Of a stretch of 64,000 nt of DNA, positions 12,044 through 23,285 are shown in pieces; within the stretch, counting starts at the first letter, position 1, and each line of letters begins with the position of its first letter. Position numbers and translations under genes: made by a program. This DNA comes from Gnetum montanum (taxonomy: Eukaryota; Streptophyta; Gnetopsida; Gnetales; Gnetaceae). Location: contig MNCI01007958.1 in assembly GCA_015680685.1 (NCBI GenBank), forward strand, positions 713,436 to 777,435. The letters are read 5' to 3'. The notes under the pieces were generated by a model. The model saw only the letters and a program-made list of their open reading frames with translations, was not told the origin of the DNA and searched no databases.

Positions 12044-12806
12044 TGATGAGTGGCGAGGTACCCCTACACTCAACCATACGAATATGAGTGTAGCACGCGC
12101 GATCCGATCGAACTCTGCAGACTAAGTGCCTACACACCTTATGGAACACTTAAGGTTAATCATTCGTTGTCTTCCCAGACTTACTTGTATTTTTCACGGT
12201 TGTATGGTTAAGTAAGTCTGAGGTATGTGATTTTTATGTCTTTTCTATTTTATCTCCTATGCTGACAAGGTGAAGAGTGAAGAGACTAATTAACTAACTT
12301 TAACTAACTAACTAACCTTAATTAACCTAGCATCAGCATCCATTCCCACTTACCGTTCACACCCTGAACCAATGTAACCTTGGTTACCAAACGCTAGTCG
12401 TTGCTGGGATCACCAAGTGTATTGCATGTGCTTGAAGTGGTCGTACTGAATGCATTTAACTACGGGAGAAGGGTTGAGAAATATTTAATTAACTAATAAA
12501 GCATTTAAATGATAAACAATAAATAAAAATAAGTAAAATCCTATTTAGCCTATTCCATGCACTTGAAGGTTTATCCAAGAAGTTTGTCTTTATTTCCGTA
12601 CACAAACTTGTGTTTAGGTACAATATTTTCTCGAATAAAGGTCCGTTCACTTTGGAGCTCCTACTACGAGCACATGGAAATTATTCTATCTTTGGAGAGG
12701 TAAAACTGCCAAAGTTTCGATACGGTCTAGGCCTAGAATGAGAAACAAGGGAGAGCCACCTCTTCTTTATAGAACTGGCGGTGGACCGCGATATCACGTC
12801 CCATCA
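12044..12806 (-). repeat. 5' LTR of the complete Gypsy-type element (763 bp)
   Basis: TGATGAG...CCATCA. It pairs with 5832-6646. Only one palindrome (GCGATATCAC at 12788-12797) is left between the TATA-like box (12763-12771) and the terminus. The 52-bp length difference from the other LTR is almost exactly the distance from the first to the fourth palindrome there (51 bp). Confidence 0.9.
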
Positions 12807-12811
12807 AGAGT
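12807..12811. repeat. Target-site duplication AGAGT, right copy
   Basis: Matches 5827-5831 exactly. Confidence 0.9.
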
Positions 12812-13825
12812 ATAGTTTTGATAATGTTCTCATTTTGTGTTGTTGTGTCTAGTGATGATAAGTGTTAGAGGTAGCTATGGCTATGGTAGGAGGACTAATG
12901 TTGTGCCTAGCAATCCAAATCCAACACTTGATCCATTCTTGATCAAATTAAGGAGCATGTAGCATATCATCAAGTGAAGATTATTACTTCTACTTCTACT
13001 CCTATAAAAAATGAAGAGATTAATTAAGCAGACATTAATCACTATTTTCTTTAGTTACTCCATTAGCATACAGAGAAGAGCTCAAACTCATTGTTGATTC
13101 TTGTTGCTTCATGTAGTAGTAGTAATGTCAAACAACTAATAGAACATAAGCTTAAGAAGCAATTATGTGAGCTAGAACTGCTTACCTTCTAGGGTGAAGA
13201 GGATCCTATTATGAGTTGTTGGAAAAGGTCATGAAGTTCTTTAAGCTAATAGGCTGGTTTAAAGGTTTTACTAGTTGTTGTTAACAAGTAGTGTCCAATG
13301 CTCTACCCACATGAAGAAAATTGTATATAAGTTAAAATATGTTCATTTATTTTTTGGTTGATGGGAAGATGTAAACTATGTTGACCCTAACTCACCTTTA
13401 GTGTGCATAAATTTCTTTATTTTTACTATGAGGAATGACTTCTCAAGTTATCCAAGTATGGCCCCAATCATTTCCTATAAATTATAAGGTCATACATGAA
13501 TGAAATAACTATTATTTGAGGTAATAAAGTTGACCATGGAATTTTCTTTACTATTTTATGATTTTTCATATTGCTTTCTTCTTTCATTTACACATCTATC
13601 ACTAGTATTAACTTCCATTCCCAATTATCAATTCATTGTCACCAATCATCAGTGCACCCAAATTATCAAGAAACCATCATATTAAATGCATTATTAAGAT
13701 TTCTAGAGCTCATTTTTCATAGTCCAAAATTTCAAACATTCTGGAATTATATAACTCAAACATCTAGAAGATCAAGACTCAAAATGATATAACTCAACAA
13801 TTTAAGAAGAAGTTTTTAACAAAAT
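12812..13825. other. AT-rich sequence upstream of a Copia-like PBS; possible LTR remnant
   Basis: The stretch ends '...tttttaacaaaat' directly before a Copia-type PBS at 13826, as an LTR would, but I found no second copy to pair it with. No coding sequence is recognisable. Confidence 0.35.
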
Positions 13826-14560
13826 TGGTATCAAAGCTGGCCACCATGAACTATAACAAAGAAATAGTTAAATGTCCCATTATTTTCAATGGGACCCAAG
13901 GTTTTATTTTTCTAAAAAGAAATGATGAAAGGACTTCTAAAAGTTAATGAAGTATGGGATGTGATGAAACCTATAGAAACCCATATCAAAGTCATCCTAA
14001 AAGAAGAGAATAAAAACAAAGAAGATCCTTTGATTTAAGAACACCTAAACGAAGAATTGTGGAAAAGAAAAGATGCACATGAAAGAATGATCGACGCAGT
14101 ACCATTTTCCATTGTTGAAAAACTAGGCATAACTAAGAACATCCAAGAAACCACTACCTCTACACTCAAGTCATTTAATGGATCACAAGTAGCAGTGCAA
14201 GGTTCTATCTCCTTAAACTTCGTAGCTGGTGAGAAATTCCCTACATCCACCAACTTCCTAGTGGTTGAAGAGACTCTTGGCTTCAATTTAATCCTAGGAA
14301 GGGCATGGTTGGCTAAGCTTTACATGGTCTCATCTCCTATACAATGAAATCTGCTTACCCTACGAAGAAGGGGAATTTGTCATTCATGGAGACAATATGT
14401 CACTACCTTTGGTTAACTATATAAACATCAATCGAGGTTCGAAGGTGAACTTTCAAGAGAAAACTCCTAATACTCTAACTAGGGCCACCGACAACAAGGA
14501 CAACAATGCTAGCAATATCAACTCTACAACATGGGATAGTGAATGAAAATGCCTATAACT
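13826..14560 (+). pseudogene. Retroelement fragment: Copia-type PBS and gag start joined to a Gypsy-type protease
   Basis: TGGTATCAAAGC at 13826-13837 matches the initiator tRNA-Met primer site of Copia elements at 11 of 12 bases. From 13922 to 14347 one frame with a single TAA (about 14,036) starts with VNEVWDVMKPIETH and ELWKRKDAHERMIDA, which resembles the LWDVV and WKKKDA segments of Copia gag. It then changes to SIVEKLGI, NFLVVEE and GFNLILGRAWLAK, which are retropepsin strands of the Gypsy kind. The catalytic D-S/T-G loop appears lost at the join. Downstream codons in shifted frames (YEEGEFVIHGD) resemble sequence after the protease in plant Gypsy pol. Whether this is a chimera or two overlapping fragments is uncertain. 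Confidence 0.5.
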
Positions 14561-14777
14561 TTCCATGTTAAACAAAAGAGATGGTGAGCATAGAATTGTG
14601 CAAAACATATTTTTTGATCTATCAAAGGTCAAACAACAAGTTCAGTAAATGTCTTATCACCTCTCTTTTTAAGGATTGTCTAATTACTTTTGCGACATTA
14701 TATCATATTTAGATATTTTCTCTAGCCTTATATGCTCTTTCGAGACCATCCCATACTTGCTAGACAATGTATGGACC

Positions 14778-14902
14778 ATGGCCCACTAAGACATAAAACT
14801 AGCAATATCATGGCCCACAAAGCCCTAAAACTGGCAAACCATAGCCTTCCAAGGCCTATAACTAGCAAACTATGGCCTACCAAGGTGTAAAACTTGTAAA
14901 TT
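14778..14902. repeat. 31-32-bp tandem repeat, four units
   Basis: Units begin 'atggcc' or 'atagcc' at 14778, 14810, 14841 and 14872, each followed by a degenerate '..aaggc..taaaactagcaa' phrase. Confidence 0.75.
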
Positions 14903-16136
14903 TGTGGCCTTCCTTTCATCTCTTCGATGTATAATTGGACCAGTTTGGTTCTTGGTTTTACATTTAGGTTTCTACTTTAAAAGTTATGACCTATTTTACA
15001 CTTTCATATTTTTCATGTTATCACCACTTTACTTTGCAACCCTATTGTTTTAACTCATAGCCTTTTTTTCTGCAAGAAAAATATAAAGCGAAATAAATGA
15101 TTATATACAAAACTTTAAAAACTAAAAAAATTTTATGACCAAGAGTGTCCATACTAATGGCCATTATCACAGAGTGTGATGAAACAATAAGAAAAGAATA
15201 ATACCATTACAATGCCACAAGATAACAAGAAATAATAACTAGTATAGTCAACAAGGTTATGAGAGCCAAAATAATAAATAACAATGTATGAAGAGTCCAT
15301 CATTGGACAGAATTAAGCCATGGGAGCAGAAGGAGAACCACCGTCAACATCATTACCAAAACCATCACCATCATAACTTGGAGCTTGCGAACAAGGAAAA
15401 CACCTAACCATTAGTGACAAAAATAGCCATAAATGTAACCATTAGAGTATGAAATGACCTTGAAAATGATACAACATGAAGAATTGATAATTTTGAAGAG
15501 GCAACCCAATTATAAATTAGCCAAAATTCATGATAGGTTTGTTTAGCACTTAACAATCTAGATAGCAAAGCAGACTCATGAAAAGAGTTTTGAGAATCTA
15601 ATTAATAGAAAATAGAGTATAGATTACAAAAACAAGCCTCTCTTCCCTTGTTTATGGACATCAATGCAATAGGTATTGAATCACTTACATGAACCAAAAA
15701 TATCAGATAATTCACATGGCACATAGAGATTAAGGGAGGCTGAGGAACTTAAGGAAACAAAAACTTTAGGGTTCTAGACATTGAACAACCATTAGGGACT
15801 AAAATTCCTTGTCCTTGAACGACTAGCATGTTGTATCGTGCCCGTTTTCTAGGTCTTGCCCATTTGCAATGTACACTATTTCTTGCACCATCCCGTCATT
15901 CGACAGAATATCCCATTGCAACCTAGAAAAAGTTAGCCATTCAGCGACTTGAGATTCTAGCAACAGGATATTCCATAAATTCGTGGTTTTAAGTGTGTTA
16001 ACTAAAATGCAAATACCTACATGCATATCGATGTTGAAGAGGAAACTCTGTCCTGGTGTTTTCCAACAAATAATGCATGGAATGTGTTCAGAGATACAAT
16101 ATAAAGTCGACTCCGTAATTCTAATAGAATTAAAAA
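14903..16136. other. AT-rich stretch without recognisable genes
   Basis: No supportable coding region. A 67-codon minus-strand frame at 15,823-16,026 has fairly ordinary amino-acid composition but no recognisable domain and no flanking exons that I could join. Confidence 0.45.
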
Positions 16137-16692
16137 TTACAGATAGGGAGTACGTTTAGGGCTTTGATTGTAAAGTGAGTATATTTTACGATTTTTTACC
16201 CACTTTGGTATAAAAATGCAGGTAGAAGCCAGATAAGTTTTGACAGTAACAGCAGTAACAGCGGACGAAGACGTGACACTGTAAAGAGAAACAGAAAGAC
16301 ACAGAACGATGATGATGATGATGATAATGTGAGTCCAACAACACGGAATACACAGACAAACACGGTGAAGAATGTAGGTGATGTTGCAGAAAAATATATC
16401 ACATGTCATGCATCGTGGGAATGTTACGGACGGACGACTGTCCTTTGAAAACCCTAACCCTAACCAAAAAACAAAAAAGAAAACAAAACAAAAATCACTG
16501 GTGATCCGTGCACGAGTATGCCGCCATCGCCTACACGTGATATGCTGAGCACGCCAATTTCCGCTCCGCCGTTGCAGAGGCGCAGCCAACATTGCTGCCT
16601 TCCGCCATGCATCCTTCAGCTCGCAATCCTCGCAATCCTTAACTAAGTTCAATCAACAATTAACCAAAAAGTGAGGCTAAGCTTTGATACCA
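16137..16692 (-). other. GC-rich block ending in a Copia-type PBS; unrecognised leader or gene fragment
   Basis: On the minus strand TGGTATCAAAGC (16692-16681) matches the initiator-tRNA primer site. It is followed by a leader and then about 150 bp of much higher GC content (16,500-16,630) containing ATGGCGGAAGGCAGC. The longest minus frame runs 16652-16137, but its second half is low-complexity and I recognise no domain. A (GAT)n run at 16,310-16,325 and 'ccctaaccctaacc' at 16,451 also occur. It may be the 5' end of an unpaired minus-strand Copia element or a captured gene fragment. Confidence 0.35.
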
Positions 16693-18880
16693 ATATCACT
16701 ATAATGGTTTACTTTAAAAACTAATGGATTTTTGCAAAATTTATGACAAAATAAGTGTCAAATGAAAGCCAAAAAGAAGTTCTAAGGGTGTAGACAACAA
16801 ATATAAGGTTCTAATTGAGGGTTGTAAATACATAGAACATTACAAACTAGTGTAGTAGTTGTTACATTAACTTGGTGTTACATTAACTTGGCAACTCATG
16901 TGACCTATTAACAATGGTTTATAACACATATGCAAATCCCATAGTGTTTTTCATTATTTAAGAACATCACAAATTTCATCATGACATTTATTGTAATCCA
17001 TTTTACAAGTTGTAATGGAGGTTGTGACAGAATTTGAGCATTTTTAGATGATAGCAACATCAAGGTAAATTAGTTAACATTATTGAAAAATTTTGTTTTA
17101 GTATTATAGCAACTATAAGAAAAATTTTGGGGTTTTGTACATTCTCATGATTGTTTGGTTAAGTTGGACATACTATGCTTAGTTCAGTTCATTGGTGGTT
17201 TAAGTATGTTCACCCATCACTAGGTTATTGATGTTGTCCATTTGGCTATATGTTATTTGTATTTCTAAGCACTGTTATGTTGTATTTTTATTGGTATTTA
17301 CTTGTTGTTTTGATAGAGATAACACCAAGTTGAGTAGCTTGTTAATGGTTGGCATCCTAGAGTGATATTGAATAATCTCCTTTCAATGCATTAATAGGAC
17401 TCTTATTGTGAGATCCTATCCTACAAGAAAGTGCATGCGTTCAACCTCTCTAGTTTTCATTTCTTCAAAAATGTTAGAGAAATGTTTGATACCTCTAACA
17501 CTAGATTTTTTTTATTTAGTCATTGAAGCACCACCACTACCAAACTAATAAATAAATTCCATGGAAATGGTTTTTGTTATGTATTTTAGGATCTAGATCA
17601 AGTAAACATCCAAGTAGTTACACATTTCACACTAAGAATGGTGCATACTAGCCTCCTTGGTTGATTAGTAATGGTGGTGAGATATTACTATTTTACATGT
17701 TACAGTTTTGATGTTTGATTCTTGAATGTTTAATTATTATGTATGTGATTTTTATGTTACACTTGTGATTGGAAGTCCAAGTGCCCCCCTTGCACATGCC
17801 CACAATCCATGGTTCTTATCATTGCTCCTATCAAGGAAGGTTCTGAAGGATCTCACTTAATTTTATATTAATCTCCTTCTTTCATTTTAGATTTAGTTGT
17901 TGCTAGTGGAGTTGGTGGGCCTCATGTGTAGATGACTTTTGATCATGATCATGATTTATGTTTTTCTAGACTTAGAAGATTTGGTCTTTATCTTAGGGTT
18001 GGTTATTATTTATAACTATTATTATTATTCATGATGTATATACAATGGACCTGTATGTCCTTAGATACTATATCAGGATGGAATGTGGTAGAGTAGATTT
18101 ACTTCTCTATTGCTATTAGTTAGATGATATTATATTTGTTAACTATTCTCTATTCTTATTCTTATATACATTAGTATGCAATACAATGCTTGCTATCAAA
18201 TGGGATTCATGATATGCTAGATCTTGACTATTTTATAGTTGTCTGGACATTAGAGAAATATGTTGCTAGGGAATGCATAACTTAGATATGCTTATGTTAT
18301 TTTACATTATCATGATCTTTATGTTTTCATTATACAATGTTAATTGTAGCCTTTACATTTGATAGCACATGCCTAGCTTAGATTTTGGATTTATTTACAT
18401 TAATGCTATATCATGCTTTATATGGCTCTTGTTTATTATATCTCATATGATTTATACTATTCTTAACATTTCTATTTCGACTTATAATGAACATCGCTTT
18501 ATTTATGATAATGTTTATAGCTCATGGTACTTATTGCCTTATCATACATATGCTCCTATTCCATTCATCAATCTCATTTCATGTTCTCATCCTTGTTTGC
18601 CACTCTACTTCATTCTAAGGTCATGGCTCTCATGTTCCATTTCAACTATATGATTTTGTTCAGCTATTTTATTTCCATGATCCGATGGCATGGTCCTCTC
18701 TTGTTTTACTATTATCATGACTAGGGGCCTAGGGGTTAGACAAATATAATGTCTTCTTTACCAAGGTTTGGTAGGAAGGATGTTTTAATAGTACCCCTAA
18801 ATGTTTTAATATGTGGATTTGAACCTTAGACATTGGCTTTGGTGTAGCTTCCAAGGTGATACCTACTAGCACTTAAAGGA
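16693..18880. other. AT-rich stretch without recognisable genes
   Basis: Low-complexity AT-rich sequence; the small open frames (for example 18,369-18,653) are hydrophobic by composition only. I see nothing assignable. Confidence 0.5.
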
Positions 18881-18893
18881 CAAACATTTGTTT

Positions 18894-19090
18894 GGGGGCG
18901 GGGGGCGAGGGCGGGGGATGTGGTTGGCGGTGGTGGGGTGGGGGTGGGGGTGGGCAGTAGGGGGACATGGGGTTGGTGTGGAGTCCGGTGACGGTGCAAT
19001 GATGTGGGGGAAGAAAGAAGGGTGGTGGTGTTGGTTGTTAAGTGGGGATGAGGTGGGGGGAGGTTGGTGGGAGTGGGAGGAAGGAGGCAT
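18894..19090 (+). repeat. G-rich tract with two strong G-quadruplex candidates
   Basis: The first candidate has G-runs at 18894-98, 18900-05, 18909-11 and 18913-17 with loops of 1, 3 and 1 base. The second has runs at 18935-38, 18940-44, 18946-50 and 18952-54 with single-base loops. The tract stays G-rich to about 19,090 and then returns abruptly to AT-rich sequence. Open frames across it on both strands are composition artefacts. Confidence 0.85.
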
Positions 19091-21160
19091 GTTGGAACAC
19101 AAAATAAGTGAAACATAGGTACTTGAAGGATCAACATTACGTATAGATCCTTTTTCAAAATACAATTTATATTTTAATTTTAGAATTGGGTTACATGTAT
19201 TTTCTTTTAGGGTTTTAATTAGAAGTGCTTCCAGTTAAGTACGAAAGTTTATTACAATGTTGGTTTTTGGGTTTTGGATTTTATGGTTAATATAAAATAA
19301 GTTTCTATGACATGTTTGATGAAATGATTTTTTGTAATGCATAATTTTGTAACTTGGATTTGGATCTGTGGTTTTGCTATTATGTCAAGATGCCAATATG
19401 AATTTATTCTGTTTGACCTAATGCAAATTTTGTTAATTTTTTGTAAATTTTTGGGTTAATTAATTAGGGTTTCTAATTTGTTTTAGAATTTTCAAACCTA
19501 ATTCCTTCTCCAGCGACTAGCATCCAAAAGGAAATGGTAGTGGCATGGACCTCGAGGCACTTTTTGATGGTCATCATGACTTTTGTCATGAACTAGACTA
19601 GGGGTTATGATGTAAGTCACAACGCATCATATGGATTGTACAAAAATATTGGCATGATGAATGATGAATAAAAGGGTTATTTCAATTGTTAGGGCTTTGA
19701 TTCTAAGTTTCAATGCTTAAAACATAGTTCTAAGCTGTTGAATTAGTGATAGAAGAAGGAGAAATCATAACTAAAATCCATTAGGTTTTAAATTGAGATT
19801 TGAGGAATTACTAATCTAATATTACTTGATTTGGATCCTGTTCAGTGAGGCCAACCATATTTGTTAAGTATCTTTGTTCAGTTGAATTTCCCACCACCCT
19901 AGGTCTGCTATATTTGCATAAAATTATGTGCTAGCATTTCTATTTAATGATTCTTATGCATGAAAAATCTCACAGTAAGTATCTTTTTGGCTTAGGTGGA
20001 GCTAGCATAGAGAGAGTGGCTAGTTCCTTTTAAAAGAATCCTAGGATGTTTTGTAGCGTATCGCTATCTGTAGTAGTAAAGTCCATGGCTCATAGCCTTT
20101 AACCATGCTCTATGGAGGAGGATTTGCTTCTTGTGAATGACAGAAACTGAAGCAACATTTGACTAACCTTGATATTGAAGTTAAGGAACAATAAATAAAT
20201 CCTATAGGCACCATTTTGTTTGATTTGGTTTAGTTCAAAAAATATTATTATGCACAATGAGTAAAGATTCCAACTTCTAATATTTTAAAATTGAGAGTTA
20301 GTCTAGCTTCCACAAATATGGGGTTGGATGGTGGTGAAATTTAATTTGGATATTTTGATCAAATGATATTCTTTATTTGGTGATTTACTATTTACATATA
20401 TGTTTGCTACTAACAATAGCTTAGTTATATATTTATAATTTGGCTGAGAGGATCTTCTTTCTCAACGAGTAACAAGGTACGTACATCAAATATTGCAAAT
20501 AATGGGCTTTTCTAAATATAACAAATCGTATGATTTGAAGTAATAAGGAAATAGAAAGTCTTACCTTCAAGAAAAAATGTTAATAATTTGAAAATATGCA
20601 CTTCAACTTCCAAGCAAAGATACTTCAACATATAGCTACCTTTACATGATGAGAACAATAATTAATTTTAAGTTTGATGTTAAATCTTGTGCTAGAAAAT
20701 ATTTCTAAATTCTCATGGATTATTACTTTCCATGTATGCTTCATTTACCGTTTAGAATTTCCTTCCTCATGCATTCCAATACAAAGAAACAAACATATGT
20801 TCTCTTAGGACAAATATGTTAGTGTTAGGGATAGAATATTATTTATCATTACTTATAGGCTCTTCCTAGAGCTTTATGGATAGAATATTATTTAGCATTA
20901 TTAATAGGCTCCCGTGAGTGTTATGGATAGAGTATTATTTAGCATTACCAATCTACAATTAGTAGTTGGCCTCTTGGCTAAAATTTGGATGCAACAACTC
21001 CTGTATATAGCTCCCCAACTACCTAATGCTTAGTTCCAAAACCCTTAAGAGAGTATTTGTAATTTATTTTCCCTATCCAATAATGTGGATTGACTTTCCC
21101 ATTTGTTTCCACCTCCCAAGTAACATAGGTGTTAGTGAAGAGAGTAATTAGAGAAGCTTC
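19091..21160. other. AT-rich stretch; contains a short triple tandem repeat
   Basis: No genes recognised. At about 20,830-20,955 the phrase 'ggatagaatattatttagca' occurs three times, about 48 bp apart. Confidence 0.5.
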
Positions 21161-21905
21161 TACTTAGATTAGATTCCATATATTTTTAGAATTTTTTTGA
21201 AGTTAGAATTTTTTTGAAGTTAGAATTTATGTAAGTGCTAGACTTTGAAATTTTGTTTAAGTTGGAACTTATGTAATTTCTAGATTCATTTGTATTTGCA
21301 TGTTTTTGGTATAATGCCAAATATTATACTATTTAATTCGCTATTATATTAATGTTTTGATTATTCTATATTTTTAGCATAGGCATGAGATGCGTTAGCC
21401 AACTTTACATGGATTTAATGTTGAATATTATATTATTTAATTCGCTATTATATTAATGATTTGGTTATTGTATATTTTTAGCTTGGGCATGAGGGACAAC
21501 AATGATGTGTTAACCTAACGGTAAAAGTTTTGATTTGAAAGCTCCCAAGTCATGGGTTTGATTCAGGCAAACACCACCACGACCACCTAAGTTCTAGACT
21601 TTAAAATTTTGTTTAAGTTGGAACTTATATTAATTTTAGATTCATCTATACTTCCCATATTTGGTGTAAGCCCAACTTTACTTTTTGGTTCATTTAAATT
21701 TGGAGCATAATGCCTAGATTTAATGTAGAATATTATATTATTTAATTTGCTACTATATTAATGTTTTGGTTGTATATTTTTAGCATAGGCATGAGAGGCA
21801 ACAACCAACTTTACTTTTTTGTATATTTAAATTTAGAGACCAATGATTTAGCATCGAATATTATATTATTTAATTTGCAATTATATTAATGTTTTAGTTA
21901 TTATA
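21160..21905. repeat. Degenerate repeat cluster (four copies of an AT-rich unit)
   Basis: The phrase 'atattatattatttaattc' with its neighbours recurs near 21,323, 21,424, 21,731 and 21,857. Each copy is followed by 'tatatttttagc' and three of them by a '(g)gcatgag' phrase. One copy is split by the SINE-like insertion at 21.5 kb. Confidence 0.6.
21482..21590 (+). mobile_element. tRNA-derived SINE-like sequence
   Basis: An A-box-like TAACCTAACGG (21511-21521) and a B-box-like GGGTTTGATTC (21554-21564) are 43 bp apart, the arrangement of an internal RNA polymerase III promoter in tRNA-derived SINEs. The downstream part runs into 'caccaccacgacc'. There is no clear poly-A tail. Confidence 0.5.
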
Positions 21906-21911
21906 TATTTT

Positions 21912-22100
21912 TAGCCTAGTGGTAATACTCTTAATCTCAAGACTTCAAGTAATGGATTTGATTCTAGTAGGCAAACACTACGTACCCTACCCTATAAGAG
22001 GCTATTGACATTGCACCTTTGAAAACTCCAAGTAATGGATTTAATTCTAGTAGGCAAACACTACCTACCCTACCTTATAAGGGGCTACTAACATTGCAAT
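21912..22100 (+). mobile_element. Second tRNA-derived SINE-like sequence with a partial tandem copy
   Basis: A box TAGCCTAGTGG (21912-21922) and B box GGATTTGATTC (21954-21964) are 42 bp apart, nearly the same spacing as the copy at 21.5 kb. The 3' part including the B box (GGATTTAATTC, 22038-22048) is repeated directly after it. Confidence 0.5.
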
Positions 22101-22288
22101 TTATATTTAATTTATTATGTTATTTTTGCTCCTTTAATGCTTACCACTTTGCCTATTGATTATTATTATGTTATGATTGAATTTTCTAAGTAATACCTTT
22201 TTAAACCTAGGTTAAGTAGTGTTACATATTTATAGTTAAGGAGGAGGCTTGCCCTTGCTTCATGAAAATTTATCCTCAATTTGCTAAC

Positions 22289-22590
22289 TAAACTATACTT
22301 TTCCAAAGTTTACATGGAACCACAACTATAAGGATCAAGGTTCTTAAGATGTATGTTCAAATTTGATTACTATTCAACCCAAGTACAAAGCCTAACATAA
22401 GCAACTCCGAGATATTTTTCTTAGAACAAAAACATCATCCTAAACTATACTTTTCCAAAGTTTTGTGGGACCAAAACTATAAGGGTTAAGGTTCTTAAGC
22501 TATGCTATCCAACCCAAGCGCAAAGCCTAACATAAGCACCTCAAAGACATTTTTCTTAGCACAAAAACATCATCATCACATAGACTTGAA
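22289..22590. repeat. 152-bp tandem duplication
   Basis: The sequence starting 'taaactatacttttccaaag' at 22289 is repeated at 22441 with modest divergence; both copies end near 'caaaaacatcatc'. Confidence 0.8.
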
Positions 22591-23285
22591 AATTTAGAAA
22601 ATCAATTGCTCACAATGAAATTTAGAAAATTTATATTTAAAAATGAAAATTTCACACAATGAAATCATCATCTTAACATGGACTTCAAATTTTAGAAGAT
22701 AGTTTTATCATCAAAATCTAAATAAATTCACTTTTAATTTCAATCTTGATATTTAAATCCTCCAACCATAAAACTCATTGTTAAACCCTAAAAAATAAAT
22801 ATATTAAGAAAATCAAATTCATAGGACAAAAACGAATTATATTACCATCCTCAAAGAAGCTAGTTCTTTTGTTATACAAATAATACCCTATAACCCTAAC
22901 TATCGAGATTCCCCTAGGCGTTGGAAGTCAACAAGGAGTTGACGATAATATGAATATGCTAGGTCAACGTGCAAAGTCAACGAGGAGTTGACCGTGGACA
23001 CATGACACTAAGACATCCAAGTAGAGCACATAGCGTCTAAAATTGGCCAACGAGATGTATTGACCAATTACATGGAAGAAGAGCACACAACACACATAAG
23101 AATGGTCAAAGAGCTGTATTGACCAGTTATCCTGCTGCTCTTCAACATTATTAATTGCTGCATCCTTTAACATGCAGCCCAACACATAAAACATCCATAG
23201 TAAAAAGTTTAAATACCACATTCATATACTGTTGCATCTTCAGATTTGGCACACTAAGCACATCTTCATAAACGATGGCCAACGT

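Larger units (their letters stand above)
5832..12806 (-). mobile_element. Complete Gypsy-type LTR retrotransposon, gag-protease only, non-autonomous
   Basis: On the minus strand the order is 5' LTR (12044-12806), tRNA-Asp PBS (12026-12042), gag (11791-9917), proline-rich segment and retropepsin (9842-8832), about 2.2 kb without recognised coding, polypurine tract (6649-6658) and 3' LTR (5832-6646). Total length is 6,975 bp, bounded by AGAGT duplications. I found no reverse transcriptase, RNase H or integrase motif in any frame of the internal region. It therefore resembles the TR-GAG type of non-autonomous element. Gag and protease are both broken by stops, so it is now dead. Similarity to Athila/Tat-type plant Gypsy elements is inferred from the tRNA-Asp primer and the protease. 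Confidence 0.88.

Noticed and set aside
16451-16464. Telomere-like 'ccctaaccctaacc'
   Set aside because: Two units only; too short to be an interstitial telomere array.
18826-19165. Pro/Thr/His-rich minus-strand and Gly/Trp-rich plus-strand frames
   Set aside because: Direct products of the G-rich tract.
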